From positions 1-55,151 of the forward strand of contig JABLXC010000025.1 in the NCBI GenBank assembly GCA_013178185.1: 55,151 nt of DNA, read 5' to 3'. The stretch is from Anaerolineae bacterium (GTDB taxonomy: Bacteria > Chloroflexota > Anaerolineae > Anaerolineales > Anaerolineaceae). This document shows, piece after piece, positions 35,375 through 44,255 of this stretch. Within the stretch, counting starts at the first letter, position 1. The number at the start of each line of letters is the position of its first letter. The notes under the pieces were generated by a model. It was not told where the DNA came from, did no database searches, and saw only the letters and a program-made list of their open reading frames with translations. Both the position numbers and the translations under genes were made by a program.

Positions 35375-36685
35375 ATGCGCCGATATCTGATCGTCGGCTC
35401 GGGGGTGGCAGGAGTGTCGGCGGCGCAAACGCTGCGCCGGTTGGATCCAGCCGGTGAGGTCACGATGGTTAGCTATGATCCCTTTGGGTATTATTCCCGT
35501 CCTGGGCTGGCTTATTACCTGACGAACGAGATCGGCGAAAAACAATTGTTTCCCTTTCAGGAAAAAGACTGGCAGGCTTTAAAGATTCGCAGGCTGCGCG
35601 CCTGGGTGAGCAGGTTGCACCCGGCCGAGCACCGCCTGGAATTGAGCGATGGCGCCAGCCTGGTATACGACCGCCTGCTGCTGGCAACCGGTTCGCAGGC
35701 TCTCCCGCTGGGCATTCCGGGCGCTGATCTGGAAGGCGTGGTAAAACTGGATGACCTGGCGGACGCCCGCCGCATCCTAAACTTGTGCAAGCGGGCGCGG
35801 CGCGCCATCGTGATTGGCGGCGCGATCACAGCGCTGGAATTGGTGGAAGGGTTGCGGGCCTGCCGGCTGCAAGTAACTTACCTGCTGCGCGGCAGCCGCT
35901 ATTGGTCCGGTGTGTTGGATGAAACCGAAGCGCGGCTCGTCGAGCGCCGCCTGGCGGAAGAGGGCGTGCATATCTTGCCCCACACCGAGCTGGCGGCTTT
36001 TCAGGGACAGAGGGGCCGTCTGACCGGCGCCGTTACAACTACGGGGCAGCATATTCCTTGCGACCTGGCGGCGGCAGCGATTGGAATTGCCCCGCGAAAG
36101 GAGCTGGCTGCAGCGGCTGGCTTGCGCACCGAGCGCGGCATTCTGGTCAACGATTATCTTGAGACCAGCGCCCCGGATATTTACGCCGCCGGGGATGTTG
36201 CCCAGATCGTGGACCCCCTGACCGGAGAGGCAGCATTAGATACGCTTTGGGGTCCGGCTCGCCGCTCTGGAGCCGCGGCGGCCCAAAATATGGCTGGCGA
36301 GGCGGCTCGCTATCTCAAACAGGTTCCCTTCAATGTGACCCGCCTGGCTGGTTTGCCTGTCACGATTATTGGCAGGGTGGGACAGGGCGCAGACCAAGAT
36401 GTGGCTGGTATTGTGCGCGGCGACAGCGAGACCTGGCGGCAGCTTCCCAATGCGATCATCGTCGAGCAAAGTTACGAGGTCAACCGTTTGCGCTTGCTGG
36501 TGGGAGAACGCGCCCTGGTGGGCGCGGTGGTCATGGGCGATCAGACCCTCTCGCGGCCGATCTACGAACTTGTGAGAGGCGGGGTGGATCTTTCGTCCTG
36601 CCGCGAAGCGTTGTTTTCTTCTCCTCGGCCTGCTGAGGTCATCGGGGAATTTTGGAGAAGCTGGAGGGCGCAAAGTGAAACATAG
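35375..36685 (+). CDS. NAD(P)/FAD-dependent oxidoreductase
   Basis: A two-dinucleotide-binding flavoprotein of the pyridine-nucleotide-disulfide oxidoreductase class, close to the NirB/rubredoxin-reductase group. The FAD motif is VGSGVAGVSAAQTLR at the N-terminus, the NAD(P) motif VIGGAITALELVEGL near residue 148, and the second FAD motif DIYAAGDVAQ near 268. No redox-active CxxxxC pair is present, so it passes electrons rather than cutting disulfides. The C-terminal 100 residues look like a partner-binding domain. No signal peptide. It likely moves electrons between NAD(P)H and the adjacent ferredoxin-like protein. Confidence 0.88.
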   Translation: MRRYLIVGSGVAGVSAAQTLRRLDPAGEVTMVSYDPFGYYSRPGLAYYLTNEIGEKQLFPFQEKDWQALKIRRLRAWVSRLHPAEHRLELSDGASLVYDRLLLATGSQALPLGIPGADLEGVVKLDDLADARRILNLCKRARRAIVIGGAITALELVEGLRACRLQVTYLLRGSRYWSGVLDETEARLVERRLAEEGVHILPHTELAAFQGQRGRLTGAVTTTGQHIPCDLAAAAIGIAPRKELAAAAGLRTERGILVNDYLETSAPDIYAAGDVAQIVDPLTGEAALDTLWGPARRSGAAAAQNMAGEAARYLKQVPFNVTRLAGLPVTIIGRVGQGADQDVAGIVRGDSETWRQLPNAIIVEQSYEVNRLRLLVGERALVGAVVMGDQTLSRPIYELVRGGVDLSSCREALFSSPRPAEVIGEFWRSWRAQSET

Positions 36686-37493
36686 CGGTCTGGAGTTGCT
36701 GCTGGCTTTTGCCGCCATCCTTGTCTTGACGCTCGGCTATGGGGTGGTGGTGGCGCTGCTCGGCTCGATACCGGCGGCGAGCGACTTCTTCGGTCACAGC
36801 CTGGGGGTGGCCGGGCTATTGCTCATGCTCTTTACCGAAACGGCGTATTCTTTGCGCAAACGCAGCCGCAGCGCCCGCTGGGGGCGCACTTCGCTGTGGC
36901 TGCAAGCCCATATTTTTACCGGGCTGGTGGGGCCTTACATGGCCTTGCTGCATACGGCCTGGCGTTTCAATGGGCTGGCGGGCGTGGTTGTGCTGCTGAT
37001 GGCGGTGGTCGTCGTTTCTGGGTTTATTGGGCGCTATATTTATACTGCTGTGCCGCGCACCGCGGACGGGATCGAGGTTGAGGTCTCGGAACTACAGCGA
37101 CAGATTTCCCAGGTGGAGCGCGAACTGGCGCAGTGGACGGGTAGCCATCCCGAAGCCGCCCGCGCCTTCCAACAGCAAATGGATTCCCTTTCTGCCCTGC
37201 CCGCCGGGAGCCTGGAGCTGGTGTTAGGGCGGATTTTCCTGGAATGGGGCTACCGGCGGATGCGGGCGCGCGAGCAGAAGCGCATGGACCGCGCCTTGCG
37301 AGCCCAGGCTTCTCAGTTGGAGGCTTTGTTGCGCCGCCAGCGGACGTTAAAGCGGCAGATCGCCTCGCTGGCGGCGGCGCGCCGGCTGCTGGCGGTCTGG
37401 CACAGCGTGCATATCCCGATTGGGATGGTCCTTTTTGCCGCAGCGTTCTACCATGCGGGCGCTGCATTTTATTATGCGACAATGATCCATTAA
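36675..37493 (+). CDS. Membrane protein with possible b-haem histidines and a coiled-coil loop
   Basis: The 272-residue protein has five hydrophobic segments. Histidines sit in or near several of them: GHSLGVAG, LQAHIFTGL, LLHTAWRF, and VWHSVHIPIGM with FYHAGAAFYY at the end. That pattern would fit a di- or multi-haem b cytochrome, though the family is not one I can name. Between segments four and five is a charged coiled coil of about 95 residues (VSELQRQISQVERELAQW). GTG at 36675 follows GGAGG and overlaps the oxidoreductase gene. It is a candidate membrane link between the cytoplasmic flavoprotein and the exported multihaem cytochrome. Confidence 0.7.
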   Translation: MKHSGLELLLAFAAILVLTLGYGVVVALLGSIPAASDFFGHSLGVAGLLLMLFTETAYSLRKRSRSARWGRTSLWLQAHIFTGLVGPYMALLHTAWRFNGLAGVVVLLMAVVVVSGFIGRYIYTAVPRTADGIEVEVSELQRQISQVERELAQWTGSHPEAARAFQQQMDSLSALPAGSLELVLGRIFLEWGYRRMRAREQKRMDRALRAQASQLEALLRRQRTLKRQIASLAAARRLLAVWHSVHIPIGMVLFAAAFYHAGAAFYYATMIH

Positions 37494-37499
37494 CAAACG

Positions 37500-38945
37500 A
37501 TGAAGAAACCCCTTGGTTGTCTCACCCCCTCTGGCCTTCTGGCTGCCTTTTTGACGATTTTGATCATCACGGGCGTCAGCGTTGTGCAGGGCGGGGCGCT
37601 CTTCAGCCCGGGCGCGCTCAACGCCCAGGCCGGACCCCCGCTGGGGCAGGTTACTTCTCATGCCGACCTTGCGAACAACTGCTCGGCGTGTCACACCGCG
37701 CCGTTGTTTGGCCCAAAGATGGACGCCCGCTGCCTGGAATGCCATACCGATATTCAGGCGCAGTTGCAGGACCCCCGCAGCCTGCATGCTGTTTTGGCCT
37801 CCAGCCGTGCTGAGATGAGTTGCCGGCTTTGCCATACCGAACACAAGGGTGCAGGGGCTGCCATCACCACGCTGGCTATTGAGAACTTCCCGCACGAACT
37901 GACCGGTTTTTCGCTGAAAGCGCATGCCCAAAAAGCGGACGGGAGGCCGTTCCAATGCGAGGATTGCCACAACCAGGGGGTGAGCAAGCTGGATGCGGCG
38001 ATTTGCTTTGATTGCCACCATACCCTGGACGCCGCTTTCCTGCAGGCGCACAGCGAGCAATTCGGGCAGGCCTGCCTGGGCTGTCATGACGGGCTGGATA
38101 GCTATGGAAAAATTTTCGACCATAACCGCCTTCGCTTCCCGCTGCTCGGCAGGCACGCTGAGGTCGAGTGCGTTGGCTGTCATAACGGCGCCGTCACGGC
38201 AGAGATGCTGCGGAGCGCGCCGCTGGAATGCGAGGGTTGTCACGCTGCCCAGGATATCCACAAGGGGCAGTTCGGCAACCAGTGCGGTGTTTGCCATACC
38301 CCTGAAGGATGGGAAAAAGCCAGCTTCGATCACAGCCGGACTGCCTTCCCCTTGCTCGGAAAACACCAGCAGGTAGCGTGTGATTCCTGCCACCAGGATA
38401 ACCGGTACAAAGGCGCGCCGCTGGCGTGTTTCGCCTGTCACCAGGGGCAGGACGCTCATCAGGGAGGGTTTGGCGAAGACTGCGGCGCTTGCCATACCCC
38501 CGAAGGCTGGGAGAAAGCCAGCTTCGATCACAGCCGGACAACCTTTCCCTTGAGCGGCGCGCATCTCAACCTCGCGTGTAAAGCCTGCCATTCGACTCAG
38601 GTTTTTAAGGGAACGCCGGCGGCCTGTTCGGCCTGCCACCAGGAACCCGCTTACCATGCTGGCCTGTTTGGAACGGAATGCGCCGCCTGTCACAGTACGG
38701 GCGTCTGGTCTCCAGCCGACTTCAATCGCCCGCATCCCTTCCCCCTCCGCCACGGCGGCGCTGGAACCTGCCGCGATTGCCATGCTGCCTCGTTGAGCGG
38801 CTATACCTGTACCACCTGCCATAACCGGGCGGAAACCATCGCCGAACACAGCGAGGAGGGCATCGCAAACATTGATAATTGTGTGGGCTGCCATGCCGGC
38901 GGCCAGAAGGGAGACGGAGGGGGAGATAGCGGTGATGATGATTGA
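37500..38945 (+). CDS. Exported multihaem cytochrome c with 18 CxxCH sites
   Basis: After an N-terminal signal or anchor (LLAAFLTILIITGVSVV) I count 18 CxxCH haem sites in about 430 residues, from CSACH near residue 62 to CVGCH near the end. Spacing is dense, as in electron-conducting cytochromes. The middle contains repeated modules of about 60 residues with CHTPEGWEKASFDHSRT and PLACFACHQGQDAH-like parts, evidence of recent duplication. The C-terminus is Gly/Asp-rich and ends without an anchor. It would sit outside the membrane as an electron store or wire fed by the preceding membrane protein. Haem attachment would need cytochrome c maturation genes, which are not in this window. Confidence 0.92.
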   Translation: MKKPLGCLTPSGLLAAFLTILIITGVSVVQGGALFSPGALNAQAGPPLGQVTSHADLANNCSACHTAPLFGPKMDARCLECHTDIQAQLQDPRSLHAVLASSRAEMSCRLCHTEHKGAGAAITTLAIENFPHELTGFSLKAHAQKADGRPFQCEDCHNQGVSKLDAAICFDCHHTLDAAFLQAHSEQFGQACLGCHDGLDSYGKIFDHNRLRFPLLGRHAEVECVGCHNGAVTAEMLRSAPLECEGCHAAQDIHKGQFGNQCGVCHTPEGWEKASFDHSRTAFPLLGKHQQVACDSCHQDNRYKGAPLACFACHQGQDAHQGGFGEDCGACHTPEGWEKASFDHSRTTFPLSGAHLNLACKACHSTQVFKGTPAACSACHQEPAYHAGLFGTECAACHSTGVWSPADFNRPHPFPLRHGGAGTCRDCHAASLSGYTCTTCHNRAETIAEHSEEGIANIDNCVGCHAGGQKGDGGGDSGDDD

Positions 38946-38951
38946 AAGGGA

Positions 38952-39704
38952 GTGAGCGCAGCGGGGATGTTTTCCGGTGTTAACGATTTTGCCTTTTATC
39001 TGGGGCTGGGCGCGTTCATCGGCGTCTGGCAGACCGCTCGCCGCGCCCCGCAGGATGACCTGCTCCGCTGGATTGGTGCTTCGTGGGTGGTTTTGCTGGG
39101 GGCTTTGCTGGGGGCCAGAGTGGGGTTTGTGCTGTTCCACCTGGGGTATTACCAGCGCCATCTTGCCGAGATCTTGCAGCTTTGGATGGGCGGTCTGGAC
39201 TGGCCTGGCGCGCTGGCAGGGGGACTGGCTGCTTTGGGCATCGTCTGGCGGTCCTGGCGCAAGCCGTTTGGGCAGCTCGCGGATGGTCTGGCGCCGCTGG
39301 CGCTGCCCCTGGCTGCTGGCGCCTGGCTGGGCTGCTGGGGATCCGGATGTGCCTATGGCGCTCCGATGCCGGGCTGGGGAGGGATGGCGGTGCCGGATGA
39401 AAGCGGCGCCGTGATCAGGCGGTTTCCCCTGCAATTGATGGCCGTGCTGGCACTGATCGTACTGGCGGCCTGGTTCGAAATCCGCCATCCCAGGCCGTCG
39501 CCCGCCGGCAGTTATGCGGGCCGGGTTGCGCTGGGGCTTGGAGCGCTGATGCTGCTGGCGAGTTTCCTGCGCGCCGACCCCGCCCCGCGTTGGGCAGGGC
39601 TGCGCCCAGATACCTGGGTGGCGCTGTTATGGGTGATTGCCGATCTGGCAATTATTTGGAAATTCCGGTTGTTTGGCGGGGACGCCGACGCTACTTCGCC
39701 GTAA
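38952..39704 (+). CDS. Prolipoprotein diacylglyceryl transferase-like membrane protein, probably inactive as Lgt
   Basis: The 250-residue protein has seven hydrophobic segments in the layout of Lgt, with recognisable remnants: GARVGFVLFHLGYY, GGLDWPGALAGG and LGCWGSGCAYGAP. In true Lgt the second block has a His-Gly-Gly and the third reads GRxGNFxNGE; here the His, Arg, Asn and Glu are all replaced, and two cysteines appear. It is therefore unlikely to lipidate proteins. Its place at the end of the cytochrome operon suggests a role in that system. GTG at 38952 has GGGA directly before it, too close for ideal initiation; ATG at 38967 is an alternative. Confidence 0.65.
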   Translation: MSAAGMFSGVNDFAFYLGLGAFIGVWQTARRAPQDDLLRWIGASWVVLLGALLGARVGFVLFHLGYYQRHLAEILQLWMGGLDWPGALAGGLAALGIVWRSWRKPFGQLADGLAPLALPLAAGAWLGCWGSGCAYGAPMPGWGGMAVPDESGAVIRRFPLQLMAVLALIVLAAWFEIRHPRPSPAGSYAGRVALGLGALMLLASFLRADPAPRWAGLRPDTWVALLWVIADLAIIWKFRLFGGDADATSP

Positions 39705-40344
39705 AAGGTTCTGCGTTGCTGTAATTTTCGCAGCGCCCCGTGCTGTGGACGAATTCGCACACCCGGAAGAAGTAATTATCCGGCTGAGTTACATCCACCA
39801 CCGCCGAACGCAATTTGCCGTTGCCAAAATAGACCCAGTAATCGTCCGGGTAGGCTGGCATGGGGTTGGACCTGGACCAGACCACCGTGAACCCGCCCAG
39901 GAAACTGCCCTCGGCCTGCCAGGTGATCTTTACCTTGCCTTCCCCCAGGTATTCGAGGCTCGTGATCGTGATCGGGCCGCTGGGGATGACGGTTTCTGGT
40001 GTGTTGGTGATCGAAGGGCGCGGCTGCGCTGTCCTGGTCGGTGTGGAGGACGGCGTGGCGGTCTCCTGCGGGGTTGGCGTGATGGTCGGGGCCAGCGCGG
40101 TCAGGGTCTGGACGACCGCGGCCTGAATGCGTTCTTCGACCTGGGTCGCGAGCGCTTCTGCCGTCGCGGTGACCGCCTGGGTCTGCACGATGGCGGTCTG
40201 GATGCGATCCTCTTCAAGTAGGGTGGGGGTTTTATTCACGTCTGCGGCCTGGGTGAGGGCGATCGCGGTCTGCACCGCTTCGGGTGAAGGGGCGCAGCTT
40301 GAGAGCGTTAAAAGAAGGAGAATGATCAACAAGTTCTTTTTCAT
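39691..40344 (-). CDS. Lipoprotein of unknown function with Thr-rich repeat linker
   Basis: A lipoprotein signal (LLIILLLLTLSSC) is followed by a region of imperfect repeats rich in Q-T-A (for example RIQTAIVQTQAVTATAEALATQ), likely helical. A Thr/Pro linker and a C-terminal domain of about 90 residues follow, with aromatic strands (ITWQAEGSFLGGFTVVWS) that look like a fibronectin-type or similar beta-sandwich. The ligand is unknown. Its 3' end overlaps the Lgt-like gene by 14 bases in the convergent direction. Confidence 0.6.
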   Translation of the reverse strand: MKKNLLIILLLLTLSSCAPSPEAVQTAIALTQAADVNKTPTLLEEDRIQTAIVQTQAVTATAEALATQVEERIQAAVVQTLTALAPTITPTPQETATPSSTPTRTAQPRPSITNTPETVIPSGPITITSLEYLGEGKVKITWQAEGSFLGGFTVVWSRSNPMPAYPDDYWVYFGNGKLRSAVVDVTQPDNYFFRVCEFVHSTGRCENYSNAEPFTAK

Positions 40345-40479
40345 CGGTTTCCTTGAAAAACCATCGCGGGTTTTTGCCCATTATACCCGCGCAAAAGCCC
40401 TTTTTGGCGCAAGCGCTGCGTACCCACTCTGAAGCGGCCATGCAGCGCCGTTGCCTGCAATTGTGGTAAACTTCGAGCG

Positions 40480-42885
40480 ATGGATGAGAAAACACTGACC
40501 ATTCTGGAGTTCCCTGCCGTGCTGGAAAAGCTGGCGGCTTACGCCGGTTTTAGTGTTTCGGCGGAACTGGCGCGCGCTTTGCGTCCATCCAGCGACATGG
40601 AGGAGGTCCGTCTCCGGCAGGCGCGCACCACTGAAGCGCGGCGGTTGCTCGACCGGGACAGCGGCGTATCGGTGGGCGGGGCGCGCGATCTACGCGCACT
40701 GGTGGAACTGGCTGCGCGCGCGGGCGTGCTTGAGCCTGCCGAATTGCTGGATGTTCGCAATACCCTGGTGGCGGCCCGCGACCTGGGGCGGCTGCTGGAG
40801 CGCTACGCCTCCGAAATGCCCAACCTGGCCCTCCTGGGGGCACTGCTGCCGCCGCCCTCGGGTATCATCGAGGCGATCAGCCGGGCGATTTCTGAGCGCG
40901 GCGAGGTGGTTGATCAGGCTTCGGATCGTCTGGCGGCTATCCGGCGGGATCTTAAAATTTCGCACGACCGCTTGTTGGGACGCCTGGAGCGCATGATCAA
41001 CGACCCCAAAAACTCCCCCATGCTCCAGGAGGCTCTGATCACCCAGCGCAGCGGCCGCTATGTCATCCCGCTGCGAGCAGAATTTAAAGGACAGATCCGT
41101 TCTATCATCCATGACCAGTCCTCCTCCGGCGCCACGCTATTCATCGAACCGCTGGCGGTGGTAGAGCTGAATAACCAGTGGCGCGAACTTCAACTGGCAG
41201 AACGGGAAGAGATTCGGCGTATCCTGGCCGAACTCGCTGCGCAAATTGGGCGGCACGCTGCGGCGATCAACGAGATCCTGGCCGCGCTAGCGCAGATTGA
41301 TCTGGCTTTGATGTGCGCCCGCTACGCCGAAGATCTGCGCGCCGCCGAGCCCGTCCTGCTTCCCTTCCAGCCACGCCCCAATCATCCGGGCTCGGTCATC
41401 AAGCTGTTTCATGCCCGGCACCCTCTTTTGCCGCCCGAAACGGTGGTTCCGATTGATATTGATCTGGATGACAATAGCTTTGCGGTGGTGATTACCGGAC
41501 CGAACACCGGCGGAAAGACCGTCACCCTTAAGACGGTGGGCTTGCTGGCGCTTATGGCGCAGTCGGGGTTGCATATCCCGGTGCAATCGGGTTCGGCGCT
41601 CAGCCTCTTTGAAAATATCTTCGCCGATATTGGCGACGAGCAATCCATTGAACAATCACTTTCCACTTTCTCTGGTCATATCACCAATATTGTCCGCATT
41701 CTTGATCAGGCCAGTTCATCTACGCTGGTTCTCCTGGATGAATTGGGCGCCGGCACCGACCCGCAGGAAGGCGCCACTCTGGCGCGCGCTTTGCTTGCCC
41801 ACCTGGTCGAGCGCGCCATCCCCTGCCTGGTGGCTACCCATTACCCGGAACTCAAAGCATTTGCACACGCCACCCCTGGAGTGGTCAACGCCAGCATGGA
41901 TTTCGATCCCCAGACGCTGCGGCCAACTTACCGGCTGACGATCGGGCTGCCGGGCCGTTCTAATGCGCTTTTGATAGCCGAGCGGCTGGGCCTCTCTCCG
42001 GAGATCATCCACGCCGCCCGCGCCGGGATTGATCCTTCTGATCTAAGGGCGGAAGACCTGCTGGATGAGATCCACCGACAGCGCGATCATTCGCGTCAGG
42101 CCAGCGCCCAGGCTGATCTGGCCCGAAAAGAGGCCGAAAAATTGCGTTACGAACTGGTGCGGCGGCTTGAGAACATCGAGGATGAGCGGATGAAAGTGCT
42201 GGCAGACGCCCGCGCCCAGGCTCAGCGGGAGGTCGAAGCTTTGCGCCTCGAACTGGAAGAAGTGCGCCGTGAACTCCAGCGCGCCCGCCAGCCGCTCGAA
42301 GCCCTCAAACCGCTATTAGAGAAGGTGGAGGCGCTGGAAGTGGAAACCGAAAAACCGGTTGTCCGGCGCGGCCAGGCATCAGGGAAATTTCAGCCGCTGC
42401 AGGTGGGGACGCGCGTCCGGCTGCGCTCGCTGGATGTGGATGGCGTGGTGATGGCGATCGGCGAAAACGATCTGGAAGTGCAAGTTGGCACGCTGCGCGT
42501 CCGGGCTCGCCCGAATGAAATCCAGCGCATCGGCGAAGAAGAATCCCCTCCGCCTGAACCGCCCAAAACCTCGACCCGGCTTCGGCGCGCTGCGCCAGAC
42601 AAAAAAGTAGAGCGTTCCGCTGTTTTTCATCCCTCGCCAGGGATCGAATTAGACCTGCGCGGCGAACGCGCCGAAGATGCTCTGCCGGCGCTCGAACGAT
42701 TTATCGAACAGGCGTATCTGGCGGGGCTGCCATTCGTGCGCATTATTCATGGTAAGGGGACAGGCCGTCTCCGGCAGGCAGTGCGCGATTCGCTCCGCCG
42801 GTTTTCACAGGTTGATCGCTTCGAAAACGGCCTGGATGCCGAGGGCGGCGAAGGCGTCACGGTCGCGCACCTGCAAAGCGACTGA
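40480..42885 (+). CDS. mutS2: MutS2 endonuclease/ATPase
   Basis: MutS2 acts on branched DNA and, in some bacteria, on collided ribosomes. After an N-terminal core and lever region comes the ATPase domain, with Walker A at residues 340-347 (GPNTGGKT) and a Walker B region LVLLDELGAGTDPQEG. A long coiled coil follows (about 540-640). The C-terminal Smr nuclease domain starts at IELDLRGERAEDA and has the motif IIHGKGTGRLRQ. The mismatch-recognition domain of MutS is absent, as expected. About 800 residues is normal. The ATG has only a weak ribosome-binding site. Confidence 0.95.
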   Translation: MDEKTLTILEFPAVLEKLAAYAGFSVSAELARALRPSSDMEEVRLRQARTTEARRLLDRDSGVSVGGARDLRALVELAARAGVLEPAELLDVRNTLVAARDLGRLLERYASEMPNLALLGALLPPPSGIIEAISRAISERGEVVDQASDRLAAIRRDLKISHDRLLGRLERMINDPKNSPMLQEALITQRSGRYVIPLRAEFKGQIRSIIHDQSSSGATLFIEPLAVVELNNQWRELQLAEREEIRRILAELAAQIGRHAAAINEILAALAQIDLALMCARYAEDLRAAEPVLLPFQPRPNHPGSVIKLFHARHPLLPPETVVPIDIDLDDNSFAVVITGPNTGGKTVTLKTVGLLALMAQSGLHIPVQSGSALSLFENIFADIGDEQSIEQSLSTFSGHITNIVRILDQASSSTLVLLDELGAGTDPQEGATLARALLAHLVERAIPCLVATHYPELKAFAHATPGVVNASMDFDPQTLRPTYRLTIGLPGRSNALLIAERLGLSPEIIHAARAGIDPSDLRAEDLLDEIHRQRDHSRQASAQADLARKEAEKLRYELVRRLENIEDERMKVLADARAQAQREVEALRLELEEVRRELQRARQPLEALKPLLEKVEALEVETEKPVVRRGQASGKFQPLQVGTRVRLRSLDVDGVVMAIGENDLEVQVGTLRVRARPNEIQRIGEEESPPPEPPKTSTRLRRAAPDKKVERSAVFHPSPGIELDLRGERAEDALPALERFIEQAYLAGLPFVRIIHGKGTGRLRQAVRDSLRRFSQVDRFENGLDAEGGEGVTVAHLQSD

Positions 42886-42959
42886 GGCTGGCCAGGATCA
42901 ATCTTCGTGATTCATATTAAAATATTTCGGTGGGGGAATACCCTTTTTGGGAGGATAAG

Positions 42960-44255
42960 ATGGCTTTAGAAATTATAGTAGGCACGCAATGGGGAGATGA
43001 AGGCAAAGGGCGTGTGGTGGATATGCTTTCGGCTGGCGCGGCCATCGTCGCTCGTTACAACGGCGGCGATAACGCCGGACACACCGTCACGGTTGGCGCT
43101 ACGACGTTCAAACTGCATCTGCTGCCGTCGGGGATGATCCACCCTGAAACGATGGGCGTCTTGGGCAACGGGATGGTGGTCAACCCGATTACCCTTTTGA
43201 AAGAAATGGAGATGCTCCGGCAGAATGGTCTGGAGGTCAATCCCGGGCGGTTGCGGCTCTCTTTTGCGGCTCATCTGATCACCCCGGCTCATAAAGCGCT
43301 GGACAATGCGCAAGAAGCTGCACGGGGCAAGGCCCAATTGGGCACCACCGGCCGCGGCATCGGCCCGGCATACACCGATAAGGCTGCCCGACGGGGGCTG
43401 CGCGTTCAGGATATGCTCGATCTTGAACAATTTTCTCAAAAGTTCAAGGCGCATATCGCCGAGGCAAACCAGTCGCTGGTCAATCTCTATGGGGCTGAGC
43501 CCTTGAATGAACAAGCCTTGCTGCCGGAGTTCATGGAATACGCTCGTCAGCTCCAGCCGTATGTGGACGATACTGGCGGGCTGGTGCATCATGCCCTGAC
43601 GGGCGGCAAGCGCGTGCTGGCGGAGGGTGCCCAGGGCACGCTGCTGGACCTCGATCTCGGCACCTATCCGTATGTCACCAGTTCTTCCCCGCTTGCGTCG
43701 GCCGCGCTGAGCGGTTTGGGGCTGGGCGCCATCCCGGTTGGGCGCGTTGTGGGTGTGACCAAAGCCTTCCAGACCCGAGTGGGTGCGGGTCCTTTCCCGA
43801 CCGAAGTCTTCGGCGAGGATGCGGATCGCCTGCGCGGCAGCGGTTCGAAACCCTGGGATGAATTCGGCACCACCACCGGCCGCCCGCGCCGGGTGGGCTG
43901 GTTGGACGGCGTCCTGCTGCGTTATGCCATCCGCATCAACGGCGTCACCGAGCAGGTCATCACCAAGATGGATATTCTGAGCGGCTTGCCCGTCCAGCGC
44001 ATCTGCGTTGCCTATCGCGCTGGAGGCAAAATTTTTGAAAACCTGCCCATGGGCCCGGCCGATCTTTCTCCCTTTGAGGCTGTGTATGAAGATTTGCCTG
44101 GCTGGGACGCAGACCTGACCGGCGTCCGTTCCTGGGAGGACCTGCCTGCCGAAGCCAGGCACTACGTCCGCCGCATCGAAGAGATCAGCGGCGCGCCCGT
44201 CCGTTATGTGTCGGTTGGCCCTGAAAGAGAACAGGTTGTAGAAAAAACCTCGTGA
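42960..44255 (+). CDS. purA: Adenylosuccinate synthetase
   Basis: PurA joins IMP and aspartate with GTP in AMP synthesis. The signature VGTQWGDEGKGRVVDML near the start holds the catalytic Asp and the P-loop-like GDEGKG; NGGDNAGHTV supplies the catalytic His. GTTGRGIGPAYTDKAARRG and the late GTTTGRPRRVGWLD block are conserved. About 431 residues is usual. ATG at 42960 follows a GGGAGGATAAG site; the earlier in-frame ATG at 42930 is poorer. Its stop codon overlaps the GTG of the next lipoprotein gene by four bases. Confidence 0.95.
   Translation: MALEIIVGTQWGDEGKGRVVDMLSAGAAIVARYNGGDNAGHTVTVGATTFKLHLLPSGMIHPETMGVLGNGMVVNPITLLKEMEMLRQNGLEVNPGRLRLSFAAHLITPAHKALDNAQEAARGKAQLGTTGRGIGPAYTDKAARRGLRVQDMLDLEQFSQKFKAHIAEANQSLVNLYGAEPLNEQALLPEFMEYARQLQPYVDDTGGLVHHALTGGKRVLAEGAQGTLLDLDLGTYPYVTSSSPLASAALSGLGLGAIPVGRVVGVTKAFQTRVGAGPFPTEVFGEDADRLRGSGSKPWDEFGTTTGRPRRVGWLDGVLLRYAIRINGVTEQVITKMDILSGLPVQRICVAYRAGGKIFENLPMGPADLSPFEAVYEDLPGWDADLTGVRSWEDLPAEARHYVRRIEEISGAPVRYVSVGPEREQVVEKTS

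Noticed and set aside
37347-39488. Minus-strand frame of about 710 codons opposite the 18-haem cytochrome
   Set aside because: The plus strand encodes 18 CxxCH sites and a full operon; the antisense product has no recognisable domain and mirrors the repeats of the cytochrome.
38952-39704. Naming the last gene of the cytochrome operon lgt
   Set aside because: The residues needed for diacylglyceryl transfer are replaced, so the function name would mislead.
42966-44162. Minus-strand frame of about 400 codons opposite purA
   Set aside because: purA is certain on the plus strand; the antisense frame lacks a ribosome-binding site and any known domain.
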